This document shows, piece after piece, positions 1 to 13,984 of a DNA stretch of 64,000 bases. This DNA comes from Cinclus cinclus (taxonomy: Eukaryota > Chordata > Aves > Passeriformes > Cinclidae), in assembly GCF_963662255.1 (NCBI RefSeq), contig NC_085046.1, positions 130,121,332 to 130,185,331 of the forward strand, in the 5' to 3' direction. Position numbers and translations under genes: made by a program. Every line of letters begins with the position of its first letter. The stretch's first letter is position 1. Below the pieces are notes generated by a model. It was not told where the DNA came from, did not search any database, and saw only the letters and a list, made by a program, of their open reading frames with translations.

Positions 1-2925
1 AGTCACTTCTGTTGGCTGGTGACCTTGTGGCTGTGTTTGGACTTGTATTCCAACATCCCCTGGAGCATATGTGTGGGTTGTACCTCTGATCACGTCAAGG
101 AGAGTAGGAGTAAGGGTGGCTGGCACAGCCTTTCTGGATGGGGGTCCTGAGACTGCTGTTACAAGACAGTGGAAATGTAGTCCAAGACACGCAGATCTTT
201 ATTTGAAGCTTGTTTCAGCTGGGACACAGGAATTATTCATGACCTTTTGAGCATTTCAAGTATCAAATGAGCTCCACTTTCAAAAACAAATACTTAAAGA
301 CAGCACTGATATGTTTTATACATTTTTCACATTATTCACAGTAATGAGGACTATAAACATCCTTTTTTTCGTACTGAAATATGAGATGTTTGGAACATGA
401 ATTTCTGGCAAATTTGGTAAGGAAGTTGCCTGGAGCACTGAATTTGGCCAATGAGTATATTTTCAGGCTCCCAGAACCAGAATGGCCAGCATCAGCAAAC
501 ACTGCAGGGAAAAACAAAAAACTTTGCACACTTCTATCCTGGGAACCTGCTTTCAGCCCCATCCATCGATCAGCACATGCTTGAATGCTTCCTGTAACTG
601 GGCTCCAAAGCAACACAAACCATTCGCTCCAAGGGAGGAGAGAAACTCTTGAGACTTCTGCAGCCTGAATTTTGAGCATCACATACTAACATCATTAATT
701 GCTTCCAACCGAGTTAGCAAAGCCAGAGCTATGCAAACCTTTGTGCATGAGCAGCTCACACTGAACTCATTTCAGAATGCTGGGGCAAGTCTACTTGGAA
801 GGCCAGTAGTATTCACTAGGCAAGTCAGTCACTGCCAATTATTCCCCATGCTGTAAATCAGAACACAGTCCTTATGTTACAGATTTAATCATCACAGCCC
901 ATGCTCGAAAAGGCTTAGAAATTCAAGGCACTGCTTACAGGCTCTGGCTCTGCACAGGTTTTTGGTGTATGAAGGACATCTATTTCCTTTGGAACAGACT
1001 TGCCAGCAACAACTGACAAATTTTGGCCCCAAAAATTTTGTTCGTGTAAAGAAAATTTTAAATCTGTTCTTTGACTTAGAAAATAACTGAGCATGAGTTT
1101 ATAATTCATCTTGCCCTTCAAGGAGACAAATTAATGAAGCCTGGTAATACATTAGTCCAACTGCCTCTTTTCTCTTATTAAAAAAAAAAGGTACATAGAC
1201 AGAGGTTAAAAAATGTTGTCCGCCCATTCAGCTGGTACTTGCATTTCTAGAGTTACGAGGTGCATACATTGTGAGCCTGGAGGGATGCAGAATTTTGAGT
1301 GCATTTCAGTGCCTTCCACTCACTTTGCCATTGAGATATTTGCTGACAACCTAAAAGGGTGGAGGCACCTCTGCAGTTCTCTCTGGGGGCTTTTATGGTT
1401 TATTTTGTGTTTGTGTTATATTCCAGGCTCACAGCTGTAATTTTTCTACTGTTCTTTTGATATTATTATTGGCAGTGAGTTCATTTCCTTACCCAAACTG
1501 GTTGTGGCCTGTTTGTAGCCATCCCCTACGCTCACCACATTTCAGTGCCTGAAGAGGCATCCCACAGTCTGTGTCTCTGTGCCTCCTGAGTGGAAAAGGG
1601 GGAACACTCACCCAGCAGCCCTACTTTGCCCCTGTCACAGGCAAGTGTCCCCTCTGGCCCCTGCAGGACTGTGCAGCCCAGGGACCACAGAGGTGGGCAG
1701 TAGAGTCCCTGTGGGGCAGGCAGGACCACCACCAGCTGTCACAGGGACATCCAGCACAGGCACTGGCTGAGCACAAGTGACTTGTGTTTCCCACTGGCCA
1801 GACACAGCCCTCATAGCCACTGCTGCTGGAAAGGGCTGCTGCCCTCTGCCCGAGCCCACCAGCAGAAGCAGCTCAGAGTCAGGGGAGCTGGCGAGGAGTC
1901 TTTGCCCTTTTGCACACAAGACCGTGCCACCCCAGCCTGTGTGCTCACACTTCTCCTGCTTGTTTGCAAGGTCCTGCGTGAGCTCCCCGCACGTCACCGG
2001 AGCGCTGGGGCCAGCTCAAGGAGCAGCTGGCTTTGGCTCCAGCCAGGGCCACAGCTGAAGCAGCCGCACCCTGGCCTGCACCCAGCTGGCGAGGAGCTGC
2101 TCCCCGAGTGTCCATAAGCACAGATCTGGCTTAAAACAGCACGCAGATACAGCCAGACTGCTCTCTTACCTGGGCTGCTAGGAATGCCCACGACAAGGCA
2201 GCTCACTAACTCAGGTTCCCCTGTTGCTTGCCATTTGGAATCTTGCAGCGGCATTTGAATCACCCCCAAATTGTCAAACGCTCAGGAGATATGTTGGAAA
2301 AAATAGAAATAATTAAATTAGTTTAAGTAGGAGATTTTAAACAGATCAATCAAGGCCTTCACTTTTGCTTTATTTCTCTGTTTTCTGAGGTATTAGGATG
2401 TGTGTTCTTCATATTCTGAGTCCTTTCTCTACTGTCCTTCCTTTTAAATAAAGCCTAAGATTCTCACTCTCATACTTTCCTCTGCGGCTTTTAAAAATCC
2501 ACCCAAAACAGTAAACAAATTTCATGAGATTTGTGTTACAATCAGTGTTGGCAGCACTGTCTCATTTGTTGAGTTTTTCCATGACATGGAGTAACTTTGC
2601 TACTAACCCAGAATATGAAAAAGTATGTCCTTTATTCACAGAATCACAGCCTGGTCAGCAACTACCCTTTATTCCAGGCTATTATTATATTGTTAGATAA
2701 ATTCTCTTGGCTGTCATATGGATGAGGAAAAAATGAACCTTTGCTTGATGGGCACACAACTTTTCTGAGCAGATAAGCCCCTAAGACCCATTGACATCAT
2801 CCTGTCATGACCCCTCCAAACCTCTCCCAAAGCCCTCACAGCACATTCCCAGTTGAAGAAAAGCTCTCAGCACCAGAGTTCCTCTGCTCAGAGCTGAGCT
2901 CTCAGAAGAGGTACCACACTGATTT

Positions 2926-2969
<44 letters not shown>

Positions 2970-3854
2970 TGTATTGTCAACACGAGGGTATCACATCCTC
3001 TAGAGAAGACAGCATCTAATGATGAATATTCACTGTCAGCAACAGTATTTTTGAACTTTCTGTGAGGGGGAATTTTTTTTTTCATTCCTCTGACTTTTCC
3101 TAGAGAAAGATACTTGAACATGGTCTAAAATTTCCATATTTTAATAGCATCCATTTTATGTTCAGACTCAGGACTTAGAATAATCGAGTTAGTTTCATTT
3201 CTGTTTATTGCTCATTTCTGCTCAATTTCCTCTCACTGCCTTTCCCACAGTAACCCAGCATGGCAGGGCTCACTCTGGCTGCAGATTCTACAGGAAAATT
3301 GTTAAATTGAGTTAAAATTTGTTTCACTAAAAATACACTCACAGTTTATACAAACCTGTTTATTGATCCCCTTTAAAAAAAAAACTTTACCTGTGACCTA
3401 TCTGAACTAGACTACAGCCCTCTAAGCTTTAGATGATTTAGATTTTCCCAGATATTGCTTACTGTCTGTTTCTAATTCATATGTGTGTTTCTGATCTATG
3501 ACAACTGGCTGTTTTATTTTTAATATCATGGCTGCATATGAGCAATAAAGGGTGGCACTTCTTCAGAAACCCACAAACTGGCAATAAACTTATTCAGTTA
3601 CAAAGGAAAAGAGCAGAGCCTTACCATCAAGGAGAAATCATCAAATCTGGGGGACAAAATTCAAAGTGAAGGAAAGTGTTTACACATGTTTTGCAACCCA
3701 CAAGCAAATACTTTTTGGTCACTCAAAAGTTTTTTGAACTTGCCAGCCAAGTGCTACACAGCAAATTCTAGTTCAAGTGGTGCTATCAGAACAGGTCCAG
3801 TACTCCAAAGGTAAAGCTGAATTGTGTTTTATTATTTCCCTCTGTGGTTGCATG
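1..3854. other. Intergenic DNA, no gene recognised
   Basis: This is AT-rich non-coding sequence with only short ORFs of about 60-120 codons that overlap on both strands and show no recognisable domain. A GC-richer block at about 1500-2130 carries overlapping ORFs on both strands; that is a composition effect and I could not tie it to a gene. A TA dinucleotide run lies at 2935-2967. Distal regulatory elements of KCNS2 could be present but cannot be seen by eye. Confidence 0.6.
2935..2967. repeat. (TA)n microsatellite
   Basis: About 16 uninterrupted TA dinucleotides follow a short TACA-type lead-in. The repetitive tyrosine/isoleucine ORFs across it on both strands are by-products of the repeat. 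Confidence 0.95.
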
Positions 3855-5021
3855 ACTGGCTGGGTCAATGAGGGGACAGCAGTGCAGGTTGTCTACCTTG
3901 ACTTCACCAAGGCTTTTGGCATCATCTCCCTTAACATCCTCACAGGCAAGCTCAGGAAGCCTCAGGTGTGTTGGGTGAGCAGAGGGAGGTGATTGGGCAC
4001 TGCCTGGACAGCAGAGCTCAGAGGGCTGTGGACAGACACAGAGCCTGGCTGGAGGCTGCAGCTCAGGGTGTTCCAGGGGTCAGAACTGGGCCAGTCTGTT
4101 CACCTGATTCACCAGTGACCTGGACAAAGGGACAGAGTGTATCCCCAGTGAGTCTGCTGGTGGCTCTGTAGTGGGAGGAGTGGCTGATAGCCCAGAGCCT
4201 TGTGCTGCTGTTCAGTGACACCTGGACAGGCTAGAGAGAAGTTCAGTAAAGACAAGTGCAGAGTCCTGCACCTGGGGAGGGATAAATGGGAAGGGATAAC
4301 TCCATGCACCAGCACAGACTGGGGCTGACCTGCTGGAAGCAGCTCTGTGGAGAAGGACCTGTGGGTCCCTGAGCCACAAGTGTGTGTGCCCTTGTGGCCA
4401 CCCTGCGGTGGTAGGAGTTTGGCCAGAAGGTCAAGGGAGGTGATCCTGCCCCTCTGCTCAGCGCTGCTGAGGCAACATCTGGAGTGCTGTGACAAGTTCT
4501 GAACTCTCCAATTCAAGAAATACAAGGAACTACTGCACCAGGTCCAGTGGAGGGCTGTGAAGATGAGAGAGCTTTTCTCTGACGAGGAAAGGCTGAGGGA
4601 GCTGGGGCAGTTTAGCCTGGAGAAGAGATGGCTGGGAGGGGATCTTATCAATGCACCCAGGTATCTTAAGGGAAGGTATTAAGAGGGTGGGGACAGACTC
4701 TTTTCAGTGGTGCTCAGTGACAGAATAAGGCACAAACAACAGGAACAACATGAAAGACCAGTTGTTGCATCTAAATATCAAAATATCACTACTGTGATAA
4801 TCCACTGTTCTCTGTGAAGGAGACAGAGAACAGGCTGCCTGTAGAGATTGTGGAGTCATCTTCTCTGGAGATATTCAAAACTTACCTGGAGGCAATTCAG
4901 TGCAGCCTGCTTTGGGTAAACGTATTTTAGAAGGTAGGTTGGACTAGATGATCTCCAGAGATCCTTCCAACACCAACCATAGGTTCCTTCTGACCTAAAA
5001 TGTTCTGTGGTTCTGTGATTG
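3855..5021 (+). mobile_element. CR1 LINE, 5'-truncated, with reverse transcriptase remnant
   Basis: This is a degraded non-LTR retrotransposon copy in + orientation. Near its start, about 3890-3950, one frame reads VVYLDFTKAFGIISLNIL, matching the CR1 reverse-transcriptase block around YLDFxKAFDxVSHxIL; the catalytic-region Asp of KAFD is Gly here. Downstream come the usual late CR1 stretches: the segment resembling 'cctggagaagag' near 4615-4630 and 'ggttggactagatgatct' near 4937. It ends in a degenerate ttctgtg-type octamer tail near 5003-5020. Stops and frame breaks rule out activity. Only the last ~1.2 kb of a ~4.5 kb element is present, as expected for CR1 5' truncation. Confidence 0.88.
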
Positions 5022-8000
5022 TAGAGGAACAGAGAAGGTCACATGGAGGGCTACCATGATCTGCCTAAGTCTCTCTGCCTCTTAGGAAAGTAGAGGACAT
5101 TCCACAGGGGAGACTCATATGGAGTTTCACAGAAGGCAACCACAGATGAGAAAATATCATCCTGGGGCTAAACAGGTGCTCAGAGGACAACACAAGACTG
5201 GCCTAAATTCCCGTTGTGTGACCTTTTCCTAAGTGAAGAGAATGTAAATAAAAGTGTCCTGCACAGTGGCCCCATGTCTGGTGGAGTGAGACAAGCATCT
5301 GGAGCACGATGGTGGGTGCATTGCTCCAGAGTGGGCTGTGGAGGGTGAAGCTGAGACTCAGCAGGCTCTGGGAGCTGCTGGTGGCCATAAGCTCATGGCT
5401 AGGACCACACCACCAAGACACACACTGAGCTGTTATTCTCTCTACAGAGTGATGGGACATTAGATTTTAAATTTCTAGATTTGATCAAGGTTTATTCAGG
5501 AAGTTTATGACTATGTGAGAGTAAATGAAGAGCAGTTCTTTTCCAACAACCCCACTTTATTTTTCATTTCATCTTGCCTGTAAAGGCAATCATTATAAAT
5601 ACACTTCAACTTCAGTAAGTTATTAGATCTAGTGTTACACAATGCTCTGATGGTAGTGTTAGAAAATATCAATAAAGTGAACACTAAGCTGCTGAGGAAC
5701 CAACATATCATAGTGACATTGATTAGCAAATCAGGCTGGCTTTATTAAGGCTCTGTCAGGCCGAGTGCTGAGTCTGGCACTGTTTGATATTTCCACTGGT
5801 GATCTGGAAGCATAAAATCATTGCTAACAAGATATTTGGTAACAGAAAAGTAAATAATTGTGTGGGCTGAAAGTTATGCAAGACTGAGGCTGTGCTCATT
5901 CTGTCTAAACACCCTTTAATACATTGTACACTGCTAAACAAGGAATGGAGACCAAGTCTTTGCAGAGAGGAGGTATCCTAGTCGGGGGTAGGTGACTCAG
6001 AATAGGTCCCAGTAAAAGAAATACCTTACAGGAAATTCCCTGTGCAATACTGAAGATGTGTTAATGGCAAGCAAAACTAACTGAAGTCTGACGCTGAGTG
6101 TGGGCACAAAACCACAACACTGTGTATCATCAGCATTCTTTTTCTCAAGGTGTTTTTGAAGGCTTCAGGAAAACTGAAGAGCATGCAAAGAAACATGAAA
6201 ATATCGAAGGGCTGCGGAAAATGCCTAAAGTTGGGAGACTTAAAGAGACCATCCAAATTTAAAGGAAAGAAAGAACTAATTTACAGGCATGTTAATGAAA
6301 GAAAATACACAGTATGAAGGGACACTTTAATAGAAAAAATCGTAACAAGAACCATGGAGGGGAGATGAAGCCAAATGAATTCACACTGGAAATAAAGCAC
6401 AGTCATAGCAGTGAGAACAATTAACCACTGGAAGCAAAAATACTGGGAAGGAAGGATTTTCCATAATTTCCTCCTAATGTCCCCTGTTCAGGTCTGAATT
6501 TGCTTTTCTGCAAGCTAAATTTTAGTGTTTTTTTTTAAAAAAAAAAGCAGTTGGACTCCAACTCAATGGGAAGTAATTGAAAATCTGGAGATAGACAAGA
6601 GGTCAGGCTCAACTGGCAGCCCCTTCCAGGCTTAGAAATCCCCTGCATTTATGAACTGAGGTGCTAAAAACTTTGTCTCATCTCCTAACAAGTGTAACAA
6701 GCAGACAAGTGCTCTTGGAATGGATAACTTTAAGGTTTTTTTGTCAGTGATACATATCACCTAATGAAATCTAAAATGAGGTGACAGATACCATCAAAAA
6801 CATCACTGATTGAAATTGTTCAGATGTTTGTTATGAGCCTCTGCTGTTATATTTCTTTGTTTGTACATTTGCCAAAGGATTTCTTGGCCTGCAAGAAGAG
6901 ATTTTTGGCCTTTTTGTAAGAATGGGAAGAAAGCAGAGATTTTATGTAGATGATGCAGACCATATTGATTGTAGTAGTCAATTTACTAGAGAAGCAAGTC
7001 CAAAATGCATGCCATGCAGTTGCTTAGGGATTATAGTCAGTTGTAATTTTTCTGCTAATTAAAGTTACTGTAGAAATAACAATATTTCCATGTTGATTTT
7101 ATTTCAAGAGCAATGAGATTGCATGTCTAGTGCACAGCTTTATTTGACAGAGAAGCTTGCATCTGTATTATGTCACTGACAGCTAGAGCATTTGCCTCCA
7201 GAATACTAGGGAAAGGTCATGATTACCAAGAGAAACATAAATGTGTATGCACTTACTAACTTATTTGACTTGGAATCTTATGCCTAGATATAGATGAGGA
7301 GTGTATTGCCATAGGTAGGAATATTTCTCAGAGAGGGGTGTAATCAGTTTGTAATTTTAAAATAAAAGAATGAATGTATAGGCAATCTACAGTTCTTGCC
7401 TTCAACTGGCTTGCTGGTCTGCGCTGCATTATTTTAAGCAGCAGCTGCCTATTACAAGATTTGTGAAGGTGCTGCTGATTCTGAAAGAGCAGCTTTCATG
7501 TCAACAGATTGAATAATAATACCGTGTTCAAGACTCTGCTTCCCACTCTGATCAGTCTAAATTCTTCAGGAAAAGAACATATTCTTGTGTGTAGGCATCA
7601 TCTGTGTGTCTCTTCCTTCAGTGGATAATAAAAAACATTTTCCCAAAGCTGGCTTCATCAGAAAATGTAGCAGCAATTGCACTGAAAGTCTCAAGCTCCA
7701 GAGAGGGGAAAAGTTCACCTCCCCTGGTAAAGCTCAGCACGCCTCTGAAATCATCCAGGCTCTCAGCTAACTGCCTTTCTCTCCCCCACATAACAAAAAT
7801 AGCCTGTGAGTTCAAAATGATCACATACTTATCTTACATAAAATGTACAGGTTCTCAGAGAAGCTTATGTCCTATTTGCTGAGGCATTTACAGAATGATT
7901 CCAATGCCTGCACATGATGGAAAAAATTCAGGGCTCCTGTTAGAACTAATGAATAGGCTGGTAATGATGAGAAACATAACATTAGAAATAATAAAGGGAA

Positions 8001-10482
8001 TTGCACTTTTACTGACAGACCACTGAAAATACAACTGAGCAAATGAAACCTAGTTGCAAAAGGAAGCTGGAATTCCAGGTATTATGCCTATATTGCCTGG
8101 CAAGCCTGGACTTTGCTAGCCTGCCTGAGTTTCTGGTGTTGGATGTCCTGCAGGTCCCCCTGCTCCCACTTTGCCTTCTGGAGTCAGCTGGGTAGTTGTG
8201 CATTTCCAGCATCAAGGTGCAACTGCTCAGCTGGGGCAGGTGGCCACATGAGCACAGGATTTGTCACTGAATTAGCCTTCCAGCCTAGTGCCTTGCTTTA
8301 GGCATGATGATTTCTCTGGCAAAAATGTTCCTGGAGAGCACATATGTCTATGGCACTGCTGGTCATCAGGCTGTGGGAGGGTGCAGGTATCTCTTCACTG
8401 GAGCAGTTTTCTTCTCTGCCTGGTCTGGGTGGACTGCCAAGCTTAACTCTCAGCAAGATGCTCTGAAGAACCCTCCCCCCATCAGAGGATTCCCCGCCTT
8501 CCTTCAGACCTTGCTTTTCATTCACACATATCTGTTTAAAACCAACTCTAAATCAGAAGTCATGGCAGCTTTCTGTCTCAGAAGAACTGGGGTGTCCTGG
8601 AAGGTGACAGTGTTACTGCACTCACTGCACAGCAAACATTTCAATGAGAGCCAGGCAGTGTGAGCCAGGCTGCTTGGGAATCATATTTTGTCCTCTGACA
8701 CAGCTGGGACCTGTGCACTCAAGTGTTTTGTAGAGCCCAGCCCCAGAATGGAGTCTTGTTGGCTCTTCTGGAGACCAGGTGATTTTCCAGCTCCAACCCA
8801 AACCTAATACTTTTGAGAGGCAGTTGATTAGTCACAGAGAGGGACTAAACACAGCTCTAATATATTAAAAAAAACCTTTCCCCTGTATTTCCAAAAGAAA
8901 GAGATTCCCAAGAACCTAATAGGCAATGCCATTTGCATTAAATGCAACATATTAGTGCCCCTTAATTTAACCAGGAGAGACAGTATCCTGCTTTCAATGT
9001 CCTAACTGTGGTTCAGACTTTCATCCTAGTAAATTATAGCAGGGGCTATTTAATCAGCAGAAACCAAGCTCAGAGTTTGCAAACAGACAAAATAAAAAAC
9101 ATAGAAGTGGGTTAGACTGAGCAGGCAGCTTGGCATTCCTTAACGCAGAGGCAATTTGTTTTCATAACTTCTGTAGCTACAGCCTCTCACCCCTCAGTAA
9201 ATAAGCACCAATCAACCTGCAGGGAATCATTAGATTAAAATAATTGCCAGAAGATTTCTTTCAGGTCTCGGAAGTGCTGAGGATTGCAAAGCTTATCATT
9301 TGGCATTCACTGCATCCTTAATTTTTCCAAAGGCAGCAGAAAGCAACAGAGAGCCTTTCAAAAATCTTTTAATAGCTCCTTTCTCTGTGTGTGTTTACAG
9401 TGACTGTAGCTGTTGCAAAAAGCATTCTAAAGTACTCCAGCCCTCCCTGGAGCAAAGGCTGGCTGCTGCTGGGCATTGTAAGAGCAGCACATTGTTTCAC
9501 AGGTGCAAAGTTGCTCTAAAACCATTCCTTTTCCTCTCTCTGGAGGCCAGAGCTGGCTATAACTCTCTGTATCTAGCAGTCCAAGTCTCCTGTCGTTCCT
9601 GCAGGTGTGGTTTCAGCACAGTGCGTTGGGCTGGGAATGTGGGGCTGGGAATTGCACTGGCAGTTCACTAATGCTGTGTCTCAGCACTAGGGACTCATGT
9701 TAGAATCACCATGTTGGCTGAAGAGTAGCATTTTAATGACATTTGCAGATGTCACTCAAACCATGGGTGGCTTTACTTATTTAAACAGGGCATTTTGGCT
9801 ACATGGCTGAGTGCACTTGATGCTCTGCTCCTTCCAAAGTGTGCTCCTTCAGAACACTTTTCCCTGGTGAACAGAAAAGCCCAGATCCTCCCTAGCAGCT
9901 GAGACTAAGCAGCTGAGAATACACAGTAAAACTGAGGAGCAGGGAAAGCAGGGAATAGTTAGTGGCTCCTAATCTTCCACTGTACTCCGGCTTCAAACTG
10001 AGTTGGAGAAGCTTAATACAATTTAATGCTTTAGCTGCCAAAGAATTCACCAGAAGACAAAGCACTTCACCCACCCTCTTTAATACACTTATTCATGCTA
10101 TGTGCTTATGTGGAGAATAAAGCTGAAAATCTCCCTAAAAAGTAATGGAAATATGATTTTTATGCACTGTTATTCCCATGTAATTCAAGAACTGGGATCT
10201 CTGCAACATTTATGCTACCTGTGCCAAAGAGCAAAAGTTCTGATCTCATCATTCCTCAGCTGATGGATCTGCAGATAGAGATTTTTTGGCACATGTTTTT
10301 TTTACACAGGACTGACAAAATCACTAGTAACCTTCATTCACAAAAACAGTATCTTCAGACTGTAGCCCTTATAAATTGAAGCATCCTTGCAGAAAGCCTG
10401 TGGTTCTACAAAGAGATTTCTGTTAAGGCCAAGAGATCCGATTCTAATTTGTGATAATCAGTATCTCCACCATTACAGTTGA
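5022..10482. other. Intergenic DNA, no gene recognised
   Basis: This is AT-rich non-coding sequence. A short stretch at about 5760-5812 (gtctggcactgtttgat ... gatctggaag) resembles the CR1 reverse-transcriptase segment for 'GPxLFNIFxxDLE' and may be an old CR1 scrap. ORFs at 8304-8663 and 9300-9671 reach about 120 codons but have no recognisable domain. I see no splice-plus-coding pattern. Confidence 0.55.
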
Positions 10483-10915
10483 TGCCTTGAGAGGCTGCCT
10501 AGAGCAGAGGCTAGACAGTGTTAAAGGAATAAAGTAGGTATTTATTGAAAAGGCCTTCAAAGAATACACCTTGGGCAGTACAAGAGCCTGGCTGAGGCTA
10601 CACCCAAGATGGATGATGGGTCACATGTTTTCACACTTTTATAAGTTTTGGTCCATTTGCACATTGGGGTTAATTGTCCAATTACAGCTCCAGGTTATGA
10701 AGACCTGTGCTCCCAGTTTGCTCTCCTCAATCTGCTGTTGTTCGCACTCTTTGCATCTGAAGCTGCAACAGTGTCCTTGGTTCTTGGGTTGGAAAAGGAC
10801 TGTTTTGTCTAACTACACTGTGAGGAGAACTTGCTAACACTTTATATGAAGTTCAGTTATATAGTAATGCAGTACAGAATCTGTATATTATTAAAGTTAA
10901 ACTTAAGGCACCACA
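10483..10915 (-). mobile_element. Probable avian endogenous retrovirus solo LTR
   Basis: The block reads as a compact long terminal repeat on the - strand. Its 5' end, TGTGGTGCC, is at 10915. A TATAAAAG box lies at 10643-10636. An AATAAA poly(A) signal lies about 90 bp further on, at 10546-10541, and the 3' end is CA near 10483. This spacing fits U3, R and U5 regions of a short LTR. I recognise the sequence type as one common in passerine genomes, but the family name is not certain. No gag, pol or env remnant flanks it, so it appears to be a solo LTR. Flanking tetramers are TTGA and ATGA, so a target duplication is at best imperfect and the exact ends are uncertain. Confidence 0.65.
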
Positions 10916-13900
10916 ATGACACCTGTGAACAAAGCAACAGGAGGTCCATGATCTCTCTCCTCCACATCTCAGGCAACAGAAAACAACCTACCCATGCATT
11001 CTGTGTTGCAATTCAAGGTATGGAAATGCTCTTTTCATTCATTTGTATGCATGTGCATCCCAGCAGCTTCCTTGTCCAACATTCTCAAACAGTGTTTCAC
11101 AAAGTGATCAGGCCACTGCTTGCCATCTTCATGCACTTGCATGAGAAAAACACACAGAAAAAAAGGACACTTGCATGGGAAAGAGACACAGAACCTGATG
11201 CACTAGACCTGTTCACTGCTAACTTGATTTCCCAGCCATAGAGCAGTTACAGAGGGTGAAAGGGTTAATGTCTGCTTCTGTCTGAATAACTTTTAAAATT
11301 ATATCCTGATCCAACCATACAGACATAAGGAAACCATACAGTTGTTTGTGGTTTAAGTGGAGCACACTGTGCTGGAATTTAGATAGGCCCTTCTAGTTTC
11401 AGCCAGAAGCACCCAGGCAGTTGCTGTCTTTGTGAAAATACTGCAGTGGCTTCTACATCCCAACCTGTCTTGTCCACATGACTAGTGGACATGGGGAGAG
11501 CCCAACAGACCATCCTTCTGTGTAGGCCAGTACAGATCAATCAGTAATCAGATTTTGGCTTTTTTGTAAGTTCTCCATTCATACATTCCTTCACATTTTC
11601 CAGCTATTTTTTCTGTGTTTTATTTCTAAAACATGGCCTTTACCATGGAATTCTGCTTTAGTTTTGTTAAGGCTTTTTATTCAGACAAACAGAGCCCCTG
11701 ACCCAAATCTTCTGGGGGGCTGTCACTGGGGCACAAGCAGCCCTGTGGGTCAGGGAGGTGAATCAATGGAAAGTACCTTCAGAGGACCTTCCAGCTGAGG
11801 CTGGGACTTACTATGGGAAAGGAAAAGGGTGGGAAAAGGGATGGACCATGGTTGTTTTGGAGAAATAAGCATAAATAAAGAAAGGGATAAGGAAATAAAA
11901 GGAGCTGTTTGCATGGAAACCTGGGTTTGGTCAGCATATTTGTTGAGTCATGGCCTGCACCTGAGGAGCACAATCTTTCTTGTCTTGCTATTAACCTCCA
12001 TTTCTCTTTACTTAGTGGGGGAAGGACTCTTTTTCTGCATGCATAAGTGTGTGTTGACACACATCTAAGTGCCAGCAACTAGGTTTGAACCAGAAGTTAC
12101 AAAGGGCCATGTGCCTGGGGTGCCAACAACCCCAGCAAGTAAGGGTCCATACAACAACATCATTGCTAGCTGTTGTCCAGCTGGACAAGCCAGCAGAAAG
12201 AAGTGGCCTGAGTGAGACCTGGAGGAACTGGCAACTGGAGGCACCAGTAGATCCGGGTCAACTCCTGAAGAGACCATGGGCTCTCAGAGTCATGTGTGTG
12301 CAAGTGCACGTGTGTGTGCAAGTCTCTGGGCATGAGGCAGCTGGAGACAAGAAGGTGCAAGGGTGAGCTGCTGGGTAGGCTTGGTGTCTGACCTGACCTT
12401 ACTGGGGATCCATGGTGTGCATGGGGGACTGGGGGGGTGTGTGTGTGTCTGTGAGGGATGGACATGCTCCTGACCCTGGCTTACACTCTGTCTGCACATA
12501 AAGCATCACCTGAGTAAGTAAACTGAAAAGCACCAGAGACTGTTCCTAGGAACTGAACTCAATCACAGTAACTGTAATGTAAGAATAACCCTCATTGTGC
12601 CCTGAGTCTGTGCCAACAAACACTCCTAAACAGTTTGAAGGCATGCTTTGGGATGTAGCTCAAGTTGAAGTTTATATGCAGTCATCCTTCTTTGGAAGCT
12701 AAGCAAACCTAGGGCCTTCCTCTGCCAGCTGGTTTCAGTGCCCAAGATTCAGCCTACACACATTTAATTTACTGACCAAGCTCTAGGTACAGAACCCTTC
12801 CTTGGGTACTGTACCCTTCACTTGGCCACTGAGCATAGTGCCCTTGCACCAAGAACTTCTGGATATCATCCTGCCTGAACTGTGGTCATTGGCCCTTCTC
12901 CCTACCCAGCTCAGTGCAGGATCAAACATTCAGTTATACCACCCCACTCCAGTAGGTTTTGGCTCATACTTCTGCTCCCACTGAATCCCTCCACTGATTC
13001 CCCTGGTCTGGAAGGTTACAAATTTTCCTATACTACCTATCAGTTTTTCTTACTCAAGATCCATAAACATCCATGTGCCCTGCTCACCTTGCACCTTGAA
13101 AGTCCTCTCTGCAAACGCTCTGTCTTTTCAAATCCTCTACCCAGCAAATGCAGCAATGGGCTGAGCTAACACTGATCAGATTGACCATGACTGTTTTATT
13201 ATTTCTTTGAGCTGAAAGAGCTTGAACTCTGCCCCAAGATAAGGAGCAAGAAGAGACTAGGAGAAGAGTTGTACTTCTTGTGGAAAGACAAGATATTTTT
13301 AACTTGCATTTCTCAGGTCTGATGTACTACAGAAAAATGATCAGAAATGCCTAACAGTGGAGTGGAAATGCAACACAGTGTTTCTCTTCATAATGCCACA
13401 TCAAGTTTCAGTGATGCTCATCCCCATGTGCCTGTTTCTCCTGCAAGATCTCAGTGATTCCCCTCAGTGTCTTCTCTGCACCAACATGTACAGCTGAGCC
13501 ACAGCTCTGGGGTGCCAACCATAAATGATGGGGTGCAGGTGCTCCTCTTATCCCATCCTGCCTTCAGAGAACAGGCTGCTGCAACCACACTACAGGTCCT
13601 GCTGCAATGGGGGAGGGAAGCAGGCTCTGCTGGAGAGGGCATATTCACCATGTGAATCTCCCTCCTGCCTCCACCCTTCCAGTGCTGTCACAATTTGTTT
13701 CTCAGCATTTTTCAATGGCAGTCTCTTTACTCCTGCAATAAATTTGAGACCTTTGTAAGCAGATGGATGAAGTATTTGCTAGCAGGAGGTTGATAAGAGT
13801 CAGCACTGAACAACAACCAGCTGGCCATCATGACCCATATTTTACGTTGTTAAGGCACTGGATTAATAAAAACAACATCATGAATAAAATCAGCAAGTGC

Positions 13901-13984
13901 AGAGCACAGGGAAATTTCACTGCCTGTGGAAAAGGAAGCATGTCTCCCATCCCAAGTGATGGTGCTTTTTCTTAGGAATAGCAT
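10916..13984. other. Intergenic DNA, no gene recognised
   Basis: This is non-coding sequence with short overlapping ORFs only, including one of 136 codons at 10831-11241 that begins inside the LTR-like block. GT-rich patches occur near 12293-12320 and 12436-12450. No known domain or exon was recognised. Confidence 0.55.

Noticed and set aside
2640..2656. 'cacagaatcacag' as a possible CR1 tail
   Set aside because: The adjoining bases do not continue into CR1 sequence, so this is likely chance.
3777..4651. ORFs in the 3.8-4.7 kb region as host genes
   Set aside because: They are fragments of a degraded CR1 reverse transcriptase and its antisense strand, with broken frames.
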